Origin: Acidimangrovimonas sediminis
Lineage (GTDB): Bacteria > Pseudomonadota > Alphaproteobacteria > Rhodobacterales > Rhodobacteraceae
DNA: 43,954 nt
Direction: 5' to 3'
Assembly (NCBI RefSeq): GCF_002871005.1
Contig: NZ_PHSN01000033.1
Span: 1-43,954 of the forward strand
Part shown: piece after piece, positions 1 through 6,302 of the stretch
Layout of the letters: the number at the start of each line of letters is the position of its first letter
How positions within the stretch are numbered: position 1 is the stretch's first letter
Translations under genes and position numbers: made by a program
The notes under the pieces: model-generated
Databases searched by the model: none
Told to the model about the DNA's origin: nothing
Seen by the model: only the letters and a program-made list of their open reading frames with translations

Positions 1-183
1 CGTTCGACCGCAGCCACAGGATTGCGGAACCAGTCGGTCGACCAGATCCGGAAGATCGTCCAGCCAAGGTTTTCCAGCACGGCCTGTCGCACCTTGTCCC
101 GGTCCCGCGCGGTGGCGGAGCCGTGATAAGTCGCCCCACCGCCACGTTCAGGCGCTTCTCACCGCCGTCTCCGTTCAGAGCGC
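1..183 (-). pseudogene. Remnant of a large helicase/REase-fold nuclease gene
   Basis: Two pieces of one protein type are seen on the minus strand in different frames. From about 183 down to 135 the frame reads LNGDGGEKRLNVAV, which resembles the C-terminal helicase motif (RLNVAxTRAR) of large superfamily 1 helicases. From about 138 to the window edge another frame reads GATYHGSATARDRDK and then LGWTIFRIWSTDWFRNP, the signature of the C-terminal endonuclease-like domain (MTES_1575 type, in DUF4011/DUF3320-like proteins). In intact relatives these segments are separated by roughly 100 residues, so an out-of-frame internal deletion has joined them. The upstream part of the gene is cut off by the IS110 element. 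Some relatives belong to defence-type loci; that role here is inference. The product is certainly not functional. The C-terminal end lies beyond the window. Confidence 0.6.
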
Positions 184-1077
184 CGAAGGCCAATCGTCGC
201 CGGGCGGCCCCCGCCGTCGGGCACTGATCACCCACATTGCGCCAAGATAGAGCAGCCGCCTCAGGTATCGGTTACCCATCTTCGAGATGCGCCCGAGTTT
301 TTCTTTGCCGCCGCTGGAATGCGGCTTCGGCGTGAGGCCAAGCCAGGCTGACAGGTCACGGGATGTACGGAAGCCGGTCACATCCGGCAGGGTTGCCGCC
401 AGCGCCGTCGCGGTGATCGGGCCGATGCCGGGAATGGTCTGCAGCCTCTTCGCAGCCACGTTGGCCTCCGCTTCGCGGCGGATGTCCTTTGTGAGCGCAT
501 CAATCCGTTTGCGGGTCTCAAAGAACTGGTCAGCCAGCAAGCGCAGCGGTGCCCGGGCAGCCGCCGGAAGGTCGGCACGCTCGCCGGCCTCAAGCAACCG
601 CCCGACATTGTGGACGCCCTTCGGAGCAACAATGCCGAACTCGCCCAGATGCGCACGGATCGCGTTGGTGACCTGCGTCAGCTGCCGCACCAGGAATTCC
701 CGGGCCTTGTGGGTCATCAGGAGGGCCTGCGTCTCCTCGCTCTTTACCGGCACGAACCGCATCGACGGCCGGGTCACTGCTTCGCAGATTGCCTCCGCAT
801 CGGCTTGGTCAGTCTTTCCGCGTCGGACGTAGGGTTTGACATAGGATGGCGGCATAAGCCGAACGTCATGACCGAATTTTCCGAGTTCCCGAGCCCAGTG
901 ATGGACCCCGGCACAGGCTTCGATGCCGACCACGCAGGGCGCAAGCCGCTGGAAGAACTCCAGTATCTGGTTCCGCCGCAGCTGCCGCCTCAGAACGACC
1001 GAACCTTCGGCATCAACGCCGTGAATTTGGAAAACGGACTTGGCGAGGTCAACGCCGACCGTGGTAATCTCCGTCAT
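175..1077 (-). CDS. IS110-family transposase (DEDD), C-terminally truncated
   Basis: This is a site-specific DNA recombinase of the RuvC-like DEDD plus C-terminal serine type. The acidic residues are visible as D10 (VGVDLAK), E53 (GIEACAG), D90 and D93 (KTDQADAEA). A helix-hairpin-helix-like LQTIPGIGPITA follows, and then the transposase_20 segment around HSSGGKEKLGRISKMGN with its candidate catalytic serine. I chose the ATG at 1077 because the conserved MTEITTVGVDLAKS follows it and an AAGGGGAG Shine-Dalgarno sequence sits just upstream; an in-frame start at 1116 would add 13 unlike residues. Family members usually continue some 30-40 residues past the GDDW found here, whereas this frame stops four residues later (PSAL) in foreign sequence. 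The product is about 300 residues and probably inactive or impaired. Confidence 0.85.
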   Translation of the reverse strand: MTEITTVGVDLAKSVFQIHGVDAEGSVVLRRQLRRNQILEFFQRLAPCVVGIEACAGVHHWARELGKFGHDVRLMPPSYVKPYVRRGKTDQADAEAICEAVTRPSMRFVPVKSEETQALLMTHKAREFLVRQLTQVTNAIRAHLGEFGIVAPKGVHNVGRLLEAGERADLPAAARAPLRLLADQFFETRKRIDALTKDIRREAEANVAAKRLQTIPGIGPITATALAATLPDVTGFRTSRDLSAWLGLTPKPHSSGGKEKLGRISKMGNRYLRRLLYLGAMWVISARRRGPPGDDWPSAL

Positions 1078-1153
1078 GGATGGCTCCCCTTTGAGGTGAC
1101 TTTTGACAGCACCCAATGTGGCACATTGCGATGCCGGGAGCGGGAGCCATCCA
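178..1153 (-). mobile_element. IS110-family insertion sequence, truncated at the transposase 3' end
   Basis: The span given is the minimum that can be defended: the transposase gene plus the structured leader just upstream of it (1077-1153). The outer boundary on the high-coordinate side is not visible; IS110 elements lack long terminal inverted repeats and make little or no target duplication. On the low-coordinate side the transposase frame runs straight into the helicase/nuclease remnant at about 178-185, so the 3' end of the element is missing. A deletion between the element and the neighbouring gene explains both defects. Confidence 0.7.
1077..1153 (-). promoter_or_regulatory. Stem sequestering the transposase ribosome-binding site; possible bridge-RNA region
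   Basis: A perfect 12-bp inverted repeat is formed by TGGATGGCTCCC at 1077-1088 and GGGAGCCATCCA at 1142-1153. Between the arms lies a 15-bp palindrome, CAATGTGGCACATTG, at 1114-1128. In the transposase mRNA the 3' arm contains the Shine-Dalgarno sequence and the A of the start codon, so the stem would hide both. Such stems commonly keep IS transposases from being expressed by outside transcription. In some IS110 elements the leader also encodes the bridge RNA that pairs with target and donor; whether this one does is inference. Confidence 0.5.
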
Positions 1154-1616
1154 CTCCATCAATGGCGCGACATGGCTCATTCCTGAACGGCTACACCGCC
1201 CTCGGCATACCCGTCACAGAGACCGTGGGATAAATCCGTCCGGGGAAAGGGGAGCCGCGCCCGTCATCCGATTTGTGCAACAGAGCCTTGTCTATCCCTC
1301 CAAGCTCGCCGCAAACCACATCGTCACGCCCGCTACAGATAAGTTCACCGGCCATTTTGACGGCTGTTTCGCCAGAGCGACAACGATGATGGAACCATCG
1401 TTCCCCGGATGCACACTGGCGGCCTTGAGACCCGCGGCATCATGGTGCTCGGCGAACCCGGTAGCGGCGAGACGGCCCTTTTGCCCCACCACCTCCAAAA
1501 CCATCAAGGGTTGGCCCCCATCGTGGGAAACGACTGGCACCAATACCGACCTGCACAAGTTGCCGCTCAAGCAACCGGACCAGCTACAATGCCTCATTCG
1601 GACGACGAGGGGGCAC
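1154..1616. other. Gene-poor decayed stretch between the IS and the TetR gene
   Basis: No convincing intact gene lies here. The open frames on both strands are short and lack good starts. Two relics are possible: a sequence resembling an IS terminal repeat at 1271-1287, and a fragment resembling a CobW-type P-loop at about 1409-1570. Together with the adjacent truncated IS110 and broken nuclease gene, this looks like an insertion/deletion hotspot. Confidence 0.5.
1409..1570 (+). pseudogene. Possible CobW-type GTPase N-terminal fragment
   Basis: One frame reads GIMVLGEPGSGETALLPHH, then LQNHQGLAPIVGND. The spacing of V-L, GSG-x-T-x-LL, L-x-N-x-x-GL and V-x-ND resembles the start of COG0523 (CobW) proteins, in which a GxxGxGKTTLL P-loop is followed by a VND motif. 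The P-loop lysine is replaced by glutamate and the frame ends after about 50 more residues, so it could only be a decayed fragment. The match is short and could be chance. Confidence 0.22.
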
Positions 1617-2213
1617 TCACCCCCGGGTCGCGCCGACGGCGTTGAGGGCCATGTCGGTGTAGATCGTCTCGATCTCCGCGCGGGCGAGGCGGCCGCCCTC
1701 GCGGTACCAGTTGGTGACGCCGGTCAGCATCGCGATCAGCGCCATCGTGGCGAGGCGGGTGTCGGGGATGCTGAAACTGCCGTCGGACTGGCCCGCGGAA
1801 AGGATCGCCTCGAGCGCGTCCTCGTAGGCGTGGCGCAGCTTCTCGATCTCGGCGAAGCGGGCGGGTTCGAGGTTGCGCAGTTCCATGTAGGCGATGAACA
1901 CCGCCTCGGCCCGGTCGAGGTGAAAACCGATGTGGAAGCGTACGAAGGCGCGCAGGCGGCCTTCGGGCGAGGTCTCGGCCGGGACCGCCTGCCATGCGGC
2001 GAGCAGTTCCTCGAGATGATCGCGCATCAGGTCATAGAGCAGGGTCTGCTTGTCGGGCGTGTAGAGGTAGAGCGCGCCGGCCTGCACCCCCACCTCGGCC
2101 GCGATCTGGCGCATCGAGACGGCGGCATAGCCATGCCGCGCGATCAGCCGCGCCGCCGCGGCACGGACGCGCGGGCCGGTGGTCTGGGAATGCGATCCTG
2201 TCTTGCGGGCCAT
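1617..2213 (-). CDS. TetR/AcrR-family transcriptional repressor
   Basis: A DNA-binding repressor of about 198 residues. The N-terminal helix-turn-helix is clear (residues about 15-60: RVRAAAARLIARHGYAAVSM, then QIAAEVGVQAGALYLYTPDK). The ligand-binding half (YMELRNLEP, ANWYREGG-like WYREGGRLA) resembles the KstR2-type C-terminal domain, often linked to acyl-CoA or lipid-type ligands; the ligand here is unknown. The ATG at 2213 is chosen because MARKTGSH directly precedes the HTH; no strong Shine-Dalgarno sequence is seen. The gene is divergent from the small lipoprotein gene, and a 16-bp perfect palindrome lies 15 bp upstream of its start, so autoregulation is likely. Confidence 0.88.
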   Translation of the reverse strand: MARKTGSHSQTTGPRVRAAAARLIARHGYAAVSMRQIAAEVGVQAGALYLYTPDKQTLLYDLMRDHLEELLAAWQAVPAETSPEGRLRAFVRFHIGFHLDRAEAVFIAYMELRNLEPARFAEIEKLRHAYEDALEAILSAGQSDGSFSIPDTRLATMALIAMLTGVTNWYREGGRLARAEIETIYTDMALNAVGATRG

Positions 2214-2227
2214 GGCAGCAGCTTTAT

Positions 2228-2243
2228 CTGAACACCCGTTCAG
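2228..2243. promoter_or_regulatory. TetR-type operator palindrome
   Basis: CTGAACACCCGTTCAG is a perfect inverted repeat with 6-bp arms and a 4-bp spacer. It sits immediately upstream of the TetR gene, in the divergent region facing the lipoprotein gene. TGAAC-N4-GTTCA-type dyads are typical TetR operators, so the neighbouring regulator is the natural candidate to bind it. Confidence 0.6.
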
Positions 2244-2319
2244 TTCAACCCGGCTGCGACTTGCCCGTCCCCCCGCTGTGGCGCTAAGGTCGCGGGACCC
2301 CATCGATCGGACCCTGTGG

Positions 2320-2577
2320 ATGCCGCGCCTGACCCTGACCTTCACGCTTGCCGCCGCGCTTGGCCTCGCGCTCGCCTCCTGCACCAAGTTCCCCAAGGTC
2401 GACGCCGCCGTCGGCCCCGAGGCGGCCCACGCGCCCTACCCCCATCTCGCACCGCTGAGCGATGTCACGCCGGCGGCGGACGCCAAGCCGCCCGAGAACC
2501 CCGCGGAGTCGCTCTCCTCCCAGGGAGCGGCGCTCCGGGCGCAGGCGCAGAAGATCTACGACAGCCCCGCGAACTGA
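2320..2577 (+). CDS. Small lipoprotein of unknown function
   Basis: An 85-residue protein with a classic lipoprotein signal: a hydrophobic N-terminus (LTFTLAAALGLALASC) with the lipobox LASC and Cys21 as the probable lipidated residue. The rest is short, rich in Ala and Pro and ends in a short helix-like segment, with no recognisable catalytic motif. It lies 104 bp upstream of hom on the same strand. Small lipoproteins of this look occur widely in Rhodobacterales, but I cannot assign a function. The ATG at 2320 is preferred because it places the signal peptide correctly; its ribosome-binding site is weak. Confidence 0.65.
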   Translation: MPRLTLTFTLAAALGLALASCTKFPKVDAAVGPEAAHAPYPHLAPLSDVTPAADAKPPENPAESLSSQGAALRAQAQKIYDSPAN

Positions 2578-2681
2578 GGCGTTGCGGCCGCGCCGACCGG
2601 GGTTGCGAGGCACGCCGCGTTGCACCGACACGCGCGATGCGATAGCAGACGCAGGCAATCTTTTCCCTGACGGAGCTTTCC

Positions 2682-3983
2682 ATGTCCGACCTCACGTCCA
2701 AAGGCCCCCTGCGTCTCGGCATCGCGGGCCTCGGCACCGTGGGCATCGGCGCGGTGAAGATCGTCCAGCGTCACGCCGACCTTCTTGCCCGCCGCGCCGG
2801 GCGACCCGTGGTCATCACCGCCGTCTCGGCCCGCAACCGCACCAAGGACCGCGGCGCCGACCTCTCGGCCTATGCCTGGGAGGACGATGCGGTCGCCCTT
2901 GCCCAACGTGACGATATCGACGTCTTCGTCGAAGTGATGGGCGGCTCCGACGGCCCCGCCAAGGCCGCGACCGAGGCCGCGATCGCCGCCGGCAAAGACG
3001 TGGTCACCGCCAACAAGGCGCTTCTGGCACTGCACGGCCAGGCCCTCGCCGAGGTGGCCGAGGCGAAGGGCGTCTCGCTGCGCTTCGAGGCCGCGGTGGC
3101 GGGCGGCATCCCGGTGATCAAGGCCCTGACCGAGGGGCTGGCCGCCAATGCGATCCGCCGGGTGATGGGGGTGATGAATGGCACCTGCAACTACATCCTG
3201 ACGCGGATGGAGAACGCGGGCCTGCCCTATGACGAAGTGTTCGAGGAGGCCCGCCAGCTGGGTTATCTCGAGGCGGACCCGACGCTCGATGTCGGCGGCA
3301 TCGACGCGGGGCACAAGCTAGCGCTGCTGTCGGCAATCGCCTTCGGCACCCGGGTGAGCTTCGACAAGGTGGAGCTCGAGGGGATCCAGCGGATCACAAT
3401 CGAGGATATCCGCGCGGCCGCTGACATGGGCTACCGCATCAAGCTTCTGGGGGTTGCGCAGATGACCGGCCGCGGGCTGGAACAGCGCATGTCGCCCTGC
3501 CTCGTGCCGGCCGACAGCCCGCTGGGCCAGCTTCAGGGCGGGACCAACATGGTGGTGCTGGAAGGCGACAGCGTCGGCCAGATCGTGCTGCGCGGCGCGG
3601 GCGCGGGCGAAGGCCCCACGGCCAGCGCCGTCATGGGCGACGTCATCGACATCGCCCGCGGCTTTGCCGAGCCGGTCTTCGGCCAGCCCGCCGCAGGCCT
3701 TGCCGAGCCGGTCCCCGCACTGGTCACGGCGCCGGCGCCCTATTACCTGCGCATGGCGCTGCTGGACAAGCCGGGCGCGCTGGCCAAGGTAGCCGCAGCC
3801 CTTGGCGATGCCGGGATCTCGATTCACCGGATGCGGCAATACGACCATTCCGACACCTCGGCCCCGGTGCTGATCGTCACGCACCGCACCACCGGCTCCG
3901 ACATCGCCCACGCGATCGAGCGGTTCGGCGCGACCGGCGTCGTGCAGGGCACGCCCGTGGCGATCCGCATCGAAGAGGTCTGA
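2682..3983 (+). CDS. hom: Homoserine dehydrogenase
   Basis: Reduces aspartate semialdehyde to homoserine with NAD(P)H, the branch step to threonine, methionine and isoleucine; cytoplasmic. The 433-residue length is normal for the monofunctional enzyme. An N-terminal Rossmann motif GIAGLGTVGIGAV (about residues 12-24) binds the cofactor. The central catalytic domain includes TANKALLALHG, AAVAGGIPVIK and MNGTCNYILTRME. A C-terminal ACT domain (YLRMALLDKPGALAKVAAAL, about 355-430) is the usual site of threonine feedback control. GGAG lies just before the ATG. The gene is followed by a GC-rich hairpin and stands near glpX and recJ, a grouping often seen in Rhodobacterales. Confidence 0.97.
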   Translation: MSDLTSKGPLRLGIAGLGTVGIGAVKIVQRHADLLARRAGRPVVITAVSARNRTKDRGADLSAYAWEDDAVALAQRDDIDVFVEVMGGSDGPAKAATEAAIAAGKDVVTANKALLALHGQALAEVAEAKGVSLRFEAAVAGGIPVIKALTEGLAANAIRRVMGVMNGTCNYILTRMENAGLPYDEVFEEARQLGYLEADPTLDVGGIDAGHKLALLSAIAFGTRVSFDKVELEGIQRITIEDIRAAADMGYRIKLLGVAQMTGRGLEQRMSPCLVPADSPLGQLQGGTNMVVLEGDSVGQIVLRGAGAGEGPTASAVMGDVIDIARGFAEPVFGQPAAGLAEPVPALVTAPAPYYLRMALLDKPGALAKVAAALGDAGISIHRMRQYDHSDTSAPVLIVTHRTTGSDIAHAIERFGATGVVQGTPVAIRIEEV

Positions 3984-3987
3984 CCCC

Positions 3988-4009
3988 GCGCGCCGCTCCC
4001 GCGGCGCGC
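3988..4009 (+). terminator. Hairpin after hom
   Basis: A perfect 9-bp stem (GCGCGCCGC with GCGGCGCGC) and a TCCC loop begin a few bases after the hom stop codon. There is no real T-run behind it, so it may act as an mRNA end stabiliser or a Rho-assisted terminator rather than a strong intrinsic one. Confidence 0.45.
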
Positions 4010-4179
4010 CCTGCCTTCGCGAAGTCGCGGCCACACGTCCGGTGCGCCCCTCCTCGACCACGGGGCGCGGGAAGCGCCCGAGATGCTGTCCGTCCCTTGT
4101 CACAGCACGATCTATCGCCGTCGCCCGGAGAGACATCTTGCCGGGCGCCGGCATTCCTATATCATCCGTCAACCTCCTA

Positions 4180-4208
4180 TTCACACAGCCCTGGATTCTT
4201 TTTAATAA
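4180..4208 (+). promoter_or_regulatory. Putative promoter of the LuxR-type gene
   Basis: TTCACA at 4180-4185, a 17-bp spacer and TAATAA at 4203-4208 resemble a sigma-70-type promoter. The surrounding 120 bp are much richer in A and T than the rest of the window, consistent with a control region. Confidence 0.35.
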
Positions 4209-4223
4209 TGACCGCGTGTGCGG

Positions 4224-4240
4224 TGGCAAATCATATGCCA
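4224..4240. promoter_or_regulatory. lux-box-like dyad upstream of the LuxR gene
   Basis: TGGCAAATCATATGCCA is a 17-bp imperfect palindrome with 5-bp outer arms (TGGCA and TGCCA). It lies just downstream of the putative -10 element and 34 bp before the chosen luxR start. Its size and symmetry resemble lux boxes, suggesting autoregulation by the adjacent LuxR protein; this is inference. Confidence 0.4.
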
Positions 4241-4274
4241 ATATCTACTCTGGGGCGAATACAAGACGAATGCG

Positions 4275-4928
4275 ATGCAGGACGAGACACTGGAACGACA
4301 CTTCGCGCGCCTTGATGCCCTTTCGCCGGCAGGAAGCAGCTTCGGGTTCCACATCCGGTTCAGCCGCCCGCTTCTGACCCGTTCGCGCTATGACAAGGTG
4401 TGGATCCGAACCTACACCGCCAGAACCTACATAGTATGCGACCCGACGGTCATCTGGGCCGTCACGAACGAGGGCAGCATTCGCTGGTCCGAGGTCGACC
4501 TGCCGGACACCGTGGGCCTGTTCGCCGATGCGGAGCGTCACGGGCTGCGGTTCGGCGCGACTTTCTCGCGCGGGGAGGGGAATTCCCGGACGATCGGCAA
4601 TTGCGCCCGCTCCGACCGGGAATTCACCGATGCCGAGATCCGGGAGCTCGAACAGGTCGTCGGCGCGATCCATGACCACCTCGGCGCGGAAACGAACCTC
4701 AAGACCACCCAGACGGAAGCGCTCCAGGCACTGGCCGACGGGCTGACCTATGACGAGGCCTGCGCGCGGCTGGGGATCTCGCGGACCGCGCTGCGCAACC
4801 GGCTGAAGGGCGCCCGTCACGCCCTTCTCGCCCATGACAATGCCGAGGCGGTGCGCCTTGCGGTCGTGACGGGCCAGATCGATAGCCCGACCTATGCCGA
4901 TCTCGACCGGGGCATCCCGCGGGACTGA
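4275..4928 (+). CDS. LuxR-family regulator with autoinducer-binding domain (solo)
   Basis: A transcription factor of 217 residues with an N-terminal acyl-homoserine-lactone-type domain and a C-terminal LuxR helix-turn-helix (about 145-205). The residues invariant in AHL receptors can be laid on it with the right spacing: W43, Y47, D56, P57, W71 and G94 match W57, Y61, D70, P71, W85 and G113 of TraR. In the HTH, L150 and G156 match conserved positions, but the usual glutamate is Gln146. The ATG at 4275 (MQDETLERHF) is chosen because the residues encoded further upstream look unlike the family; an in-frame ATG at 4218 exists. No luxI synthase is in the window, so it may respond to a signal made elsewhere or to a different ligand. 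Confidence 0.85.
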   Translation: MQDETLERHFARLDALSPAGSSFGFHIRFSRPLLTRSRYDKVWIRTYTARTYIVCDPTVIWAVTNEGSIRWSEVDLPDTVGLFADAERHGLRFGATFSRGEGNSRTIGNCARSDREFTDAEIRELEQVVGAIHDHLGAETNLKTTQTEALQALADGLTYDEACARLGISRTALRNRLKGARHALLAHDNAEAVRLAVVTGQIDSPTYADLDRGIPRD

Positions 4929-4996
4929 GCGGCCGACCGCCCTTTCCCGCCCCCCGATCCCGGCGGCCCCCTGCCCCTTGCGCATGCCGCGGGTGC

Positions 4997-5010
4997 TGTT
5001 AGCGTTACCG
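4997..5010. promoter_or_regulatory. LacI-type (CceR-like) operator candidate before glpX
   Basis: TGTTAGCGTTACCG lies 68 bp upstream of the glpX start. The left half matches the palindromic LacI-family type TGTTAGCGxTAACA, and the right half is degenerate. A site of about this form is associated with CceR, a LacI regulator of central carbon metabolism in Rhodobacter. A gluconeogenic gene such as glpX would be a sensible target. The motif is recalled, not searched. Confidence 0.35.
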
Positions 5011-5078
5011 ACGTTGCCCCCCGCCCGGCCACGGGCTAGCAAGGGGCCGACCCATTCAACCCGCAAGGATTTTCGCAC

Positions 5079-6047
5079 ATGGCCGACGACGCAATCTTCC
5101 ACGACCGCATGCTCTCGCTGGGCCTCGCCCGGGTGTCCGAGGCAGCCGCGGTCGCCTCGGCCCGGCTGGTCGGCCGCGGCGACGAGAAGGCCGCCGACCA
5201 GGCCGCCGTGAACGCCATGCGCGAACAGCTCAACCAGCTCGACATCGCGGGTGTCGTGGTGATCGGCGAGGGCGAGCGTGACGAGGCCCCGATGCTGTTC
5301 ATCGGGGAGGAGGTCGGCACCGGCCAGGGCCCCGCGGTGGACATCGCCCTCGACCCGCTGGAAGGCACGACGCTGACCGCCAAGGACATGCCCAACGCCC
5401 TCACCGTGATCGCCATGGGCCCGCGCGGCACCATGCTGCACGCCCCCGATGTCTACATGGACAAGCTGGCGGTCGGCCCCGGCTTCGCCCCCGGCGTCGT
5501 CAGCCTTGAGATGTCGCCCGCGGAACGCGTGCGCGCGCTGGCCGCGGCCAAGGGCTGCGCGCCCGAGGACATCACAGTGTGCATCCTCGAACGCCCCCGG
5601 CACGAGGAGATGATCGCCGAGGTGCGCACCACGGGCGCCGCGATCCGGCTGATCACCGACGGCGACGTGGCCGGTGTGATCCACTGCGCCGACAGCGCCG
5701 TGACGGGGATCGACATGTACATGGGCTCTGGCGGGGCGCCCGAGGGGGTGCTGGCGGCGGCCGCGCTGAAATGCATGGGCGGGCAGATCTTCGGCAAGCT
5801 GCTGTTTCGCAACGATGACGAGCGTCAGCGCGCGACCCGCGCCGGGATCACTGATTTCGACCGGATCTATTCGCGCGACGAACTGGTCACGGCCGACGTG
5901 ATCTTTGCCGCCACCGGCGTCACCGACGGCTCGCTGGTGCGCGGGCTGAAGCGAGAACCCGGCTGGGTCACCACCGAGACGCTGCTGATGCGCTCCAAGA
6001 CCGGGTCGCTGCGCCGGATGGTCTACCGCACGCCGATCGACAAGTGA
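5079..6047 (+). CDS. glpX: Class II fructose-1,6-bisphosphatase
   Basis: Hydrolyses fructose-1,6-bisphosphate to fructose-6-phosphate in gluconeogenesis; in Calvin-cycle organisms GlpX-type enzymes can also serve the cycle. The 322-residue length is typical. The metal and phosphate motifs of the lithium-sensitive phosphatase fold are seen: VVIGEGERDEAPMLFIGEEVG-like in two parts around residue 60, and DIALDPLEGTTLTA around residues 87-100. LITDGDVAG and YMGSGGAPEGVLAAAALKC follow in the usual order. The ATG at 5079 follows a CAAGGA sequence. A strong hairpin follows the gene. It is single in its transcription unit as far as can be seen, with a LacI-type operator candidate upstream. Confidence 0.96.
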   Translation: MADDAIFHDRMLSLGLARVSEAAAVASARLVGRGDEKAADQAAVNAMREQLNQLDIAGVVVIGEGERDEAPMLFIGEEVGTGQGPAVDIALDPLEGTTLTAKDMPNALTVIAMGPRGTMLHAPDVYMDKLAVGPGFAPGVVSLEMSPAERVRALAAAKGCAPEDITVCILERPRHEEMIAEVRTTGAAIRLITDGDVAGVIHCADSAVTGIDMYMGSGGAPEGVLAAAALKCMGGQIFGKLLFRNDDERQRATRAGITDFDRIYSRDELVTADVIFAATGVTDGSLVRGLKREPGWVTTETLLMRSKTGSLRRMVYRTPIDK

Positions 6048-6080
6048 CACGGGCCGCCTGACGCGGCCGGTAGGGAAAAC

Positions 6081-6113
6081 GGGACCGGGGGGAGATGAGC
6101 TTCCCCCGGTCCC
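6081..6113 (+). terminator. Strong hairpin after glpX
   Basis: A stem of 11 perfect base pairs (GGGACCGGGGG with CCCCCGGTCCC), extendable by a G-T and an A-T pair, closes a loop of about 7 nt 34 bp after the glpX stop. The T-run behind it is poor, but the stem is the most stable one near this gene end. The rest of 6114-6302 shows no gene. Confidence 0.6.
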
Positions 6114-6302
6114 ATGCATTTCCTGCCAAGGCCCCCTCTCCGCCCCTCCACTGAGGTCTGACACGCCCGGCGCCGCATCCCCGGACAATCGGTCCATCGG
6201 CCAAGCTATTGCGATTCCGTGGTCGTTCAGCTCAGATCCCGGCTTGACCCCGGGCGCACGCTGGGCTTCAACCGGAACGCCCCTTGTCCCGCCGGAGCCC
6301 CA

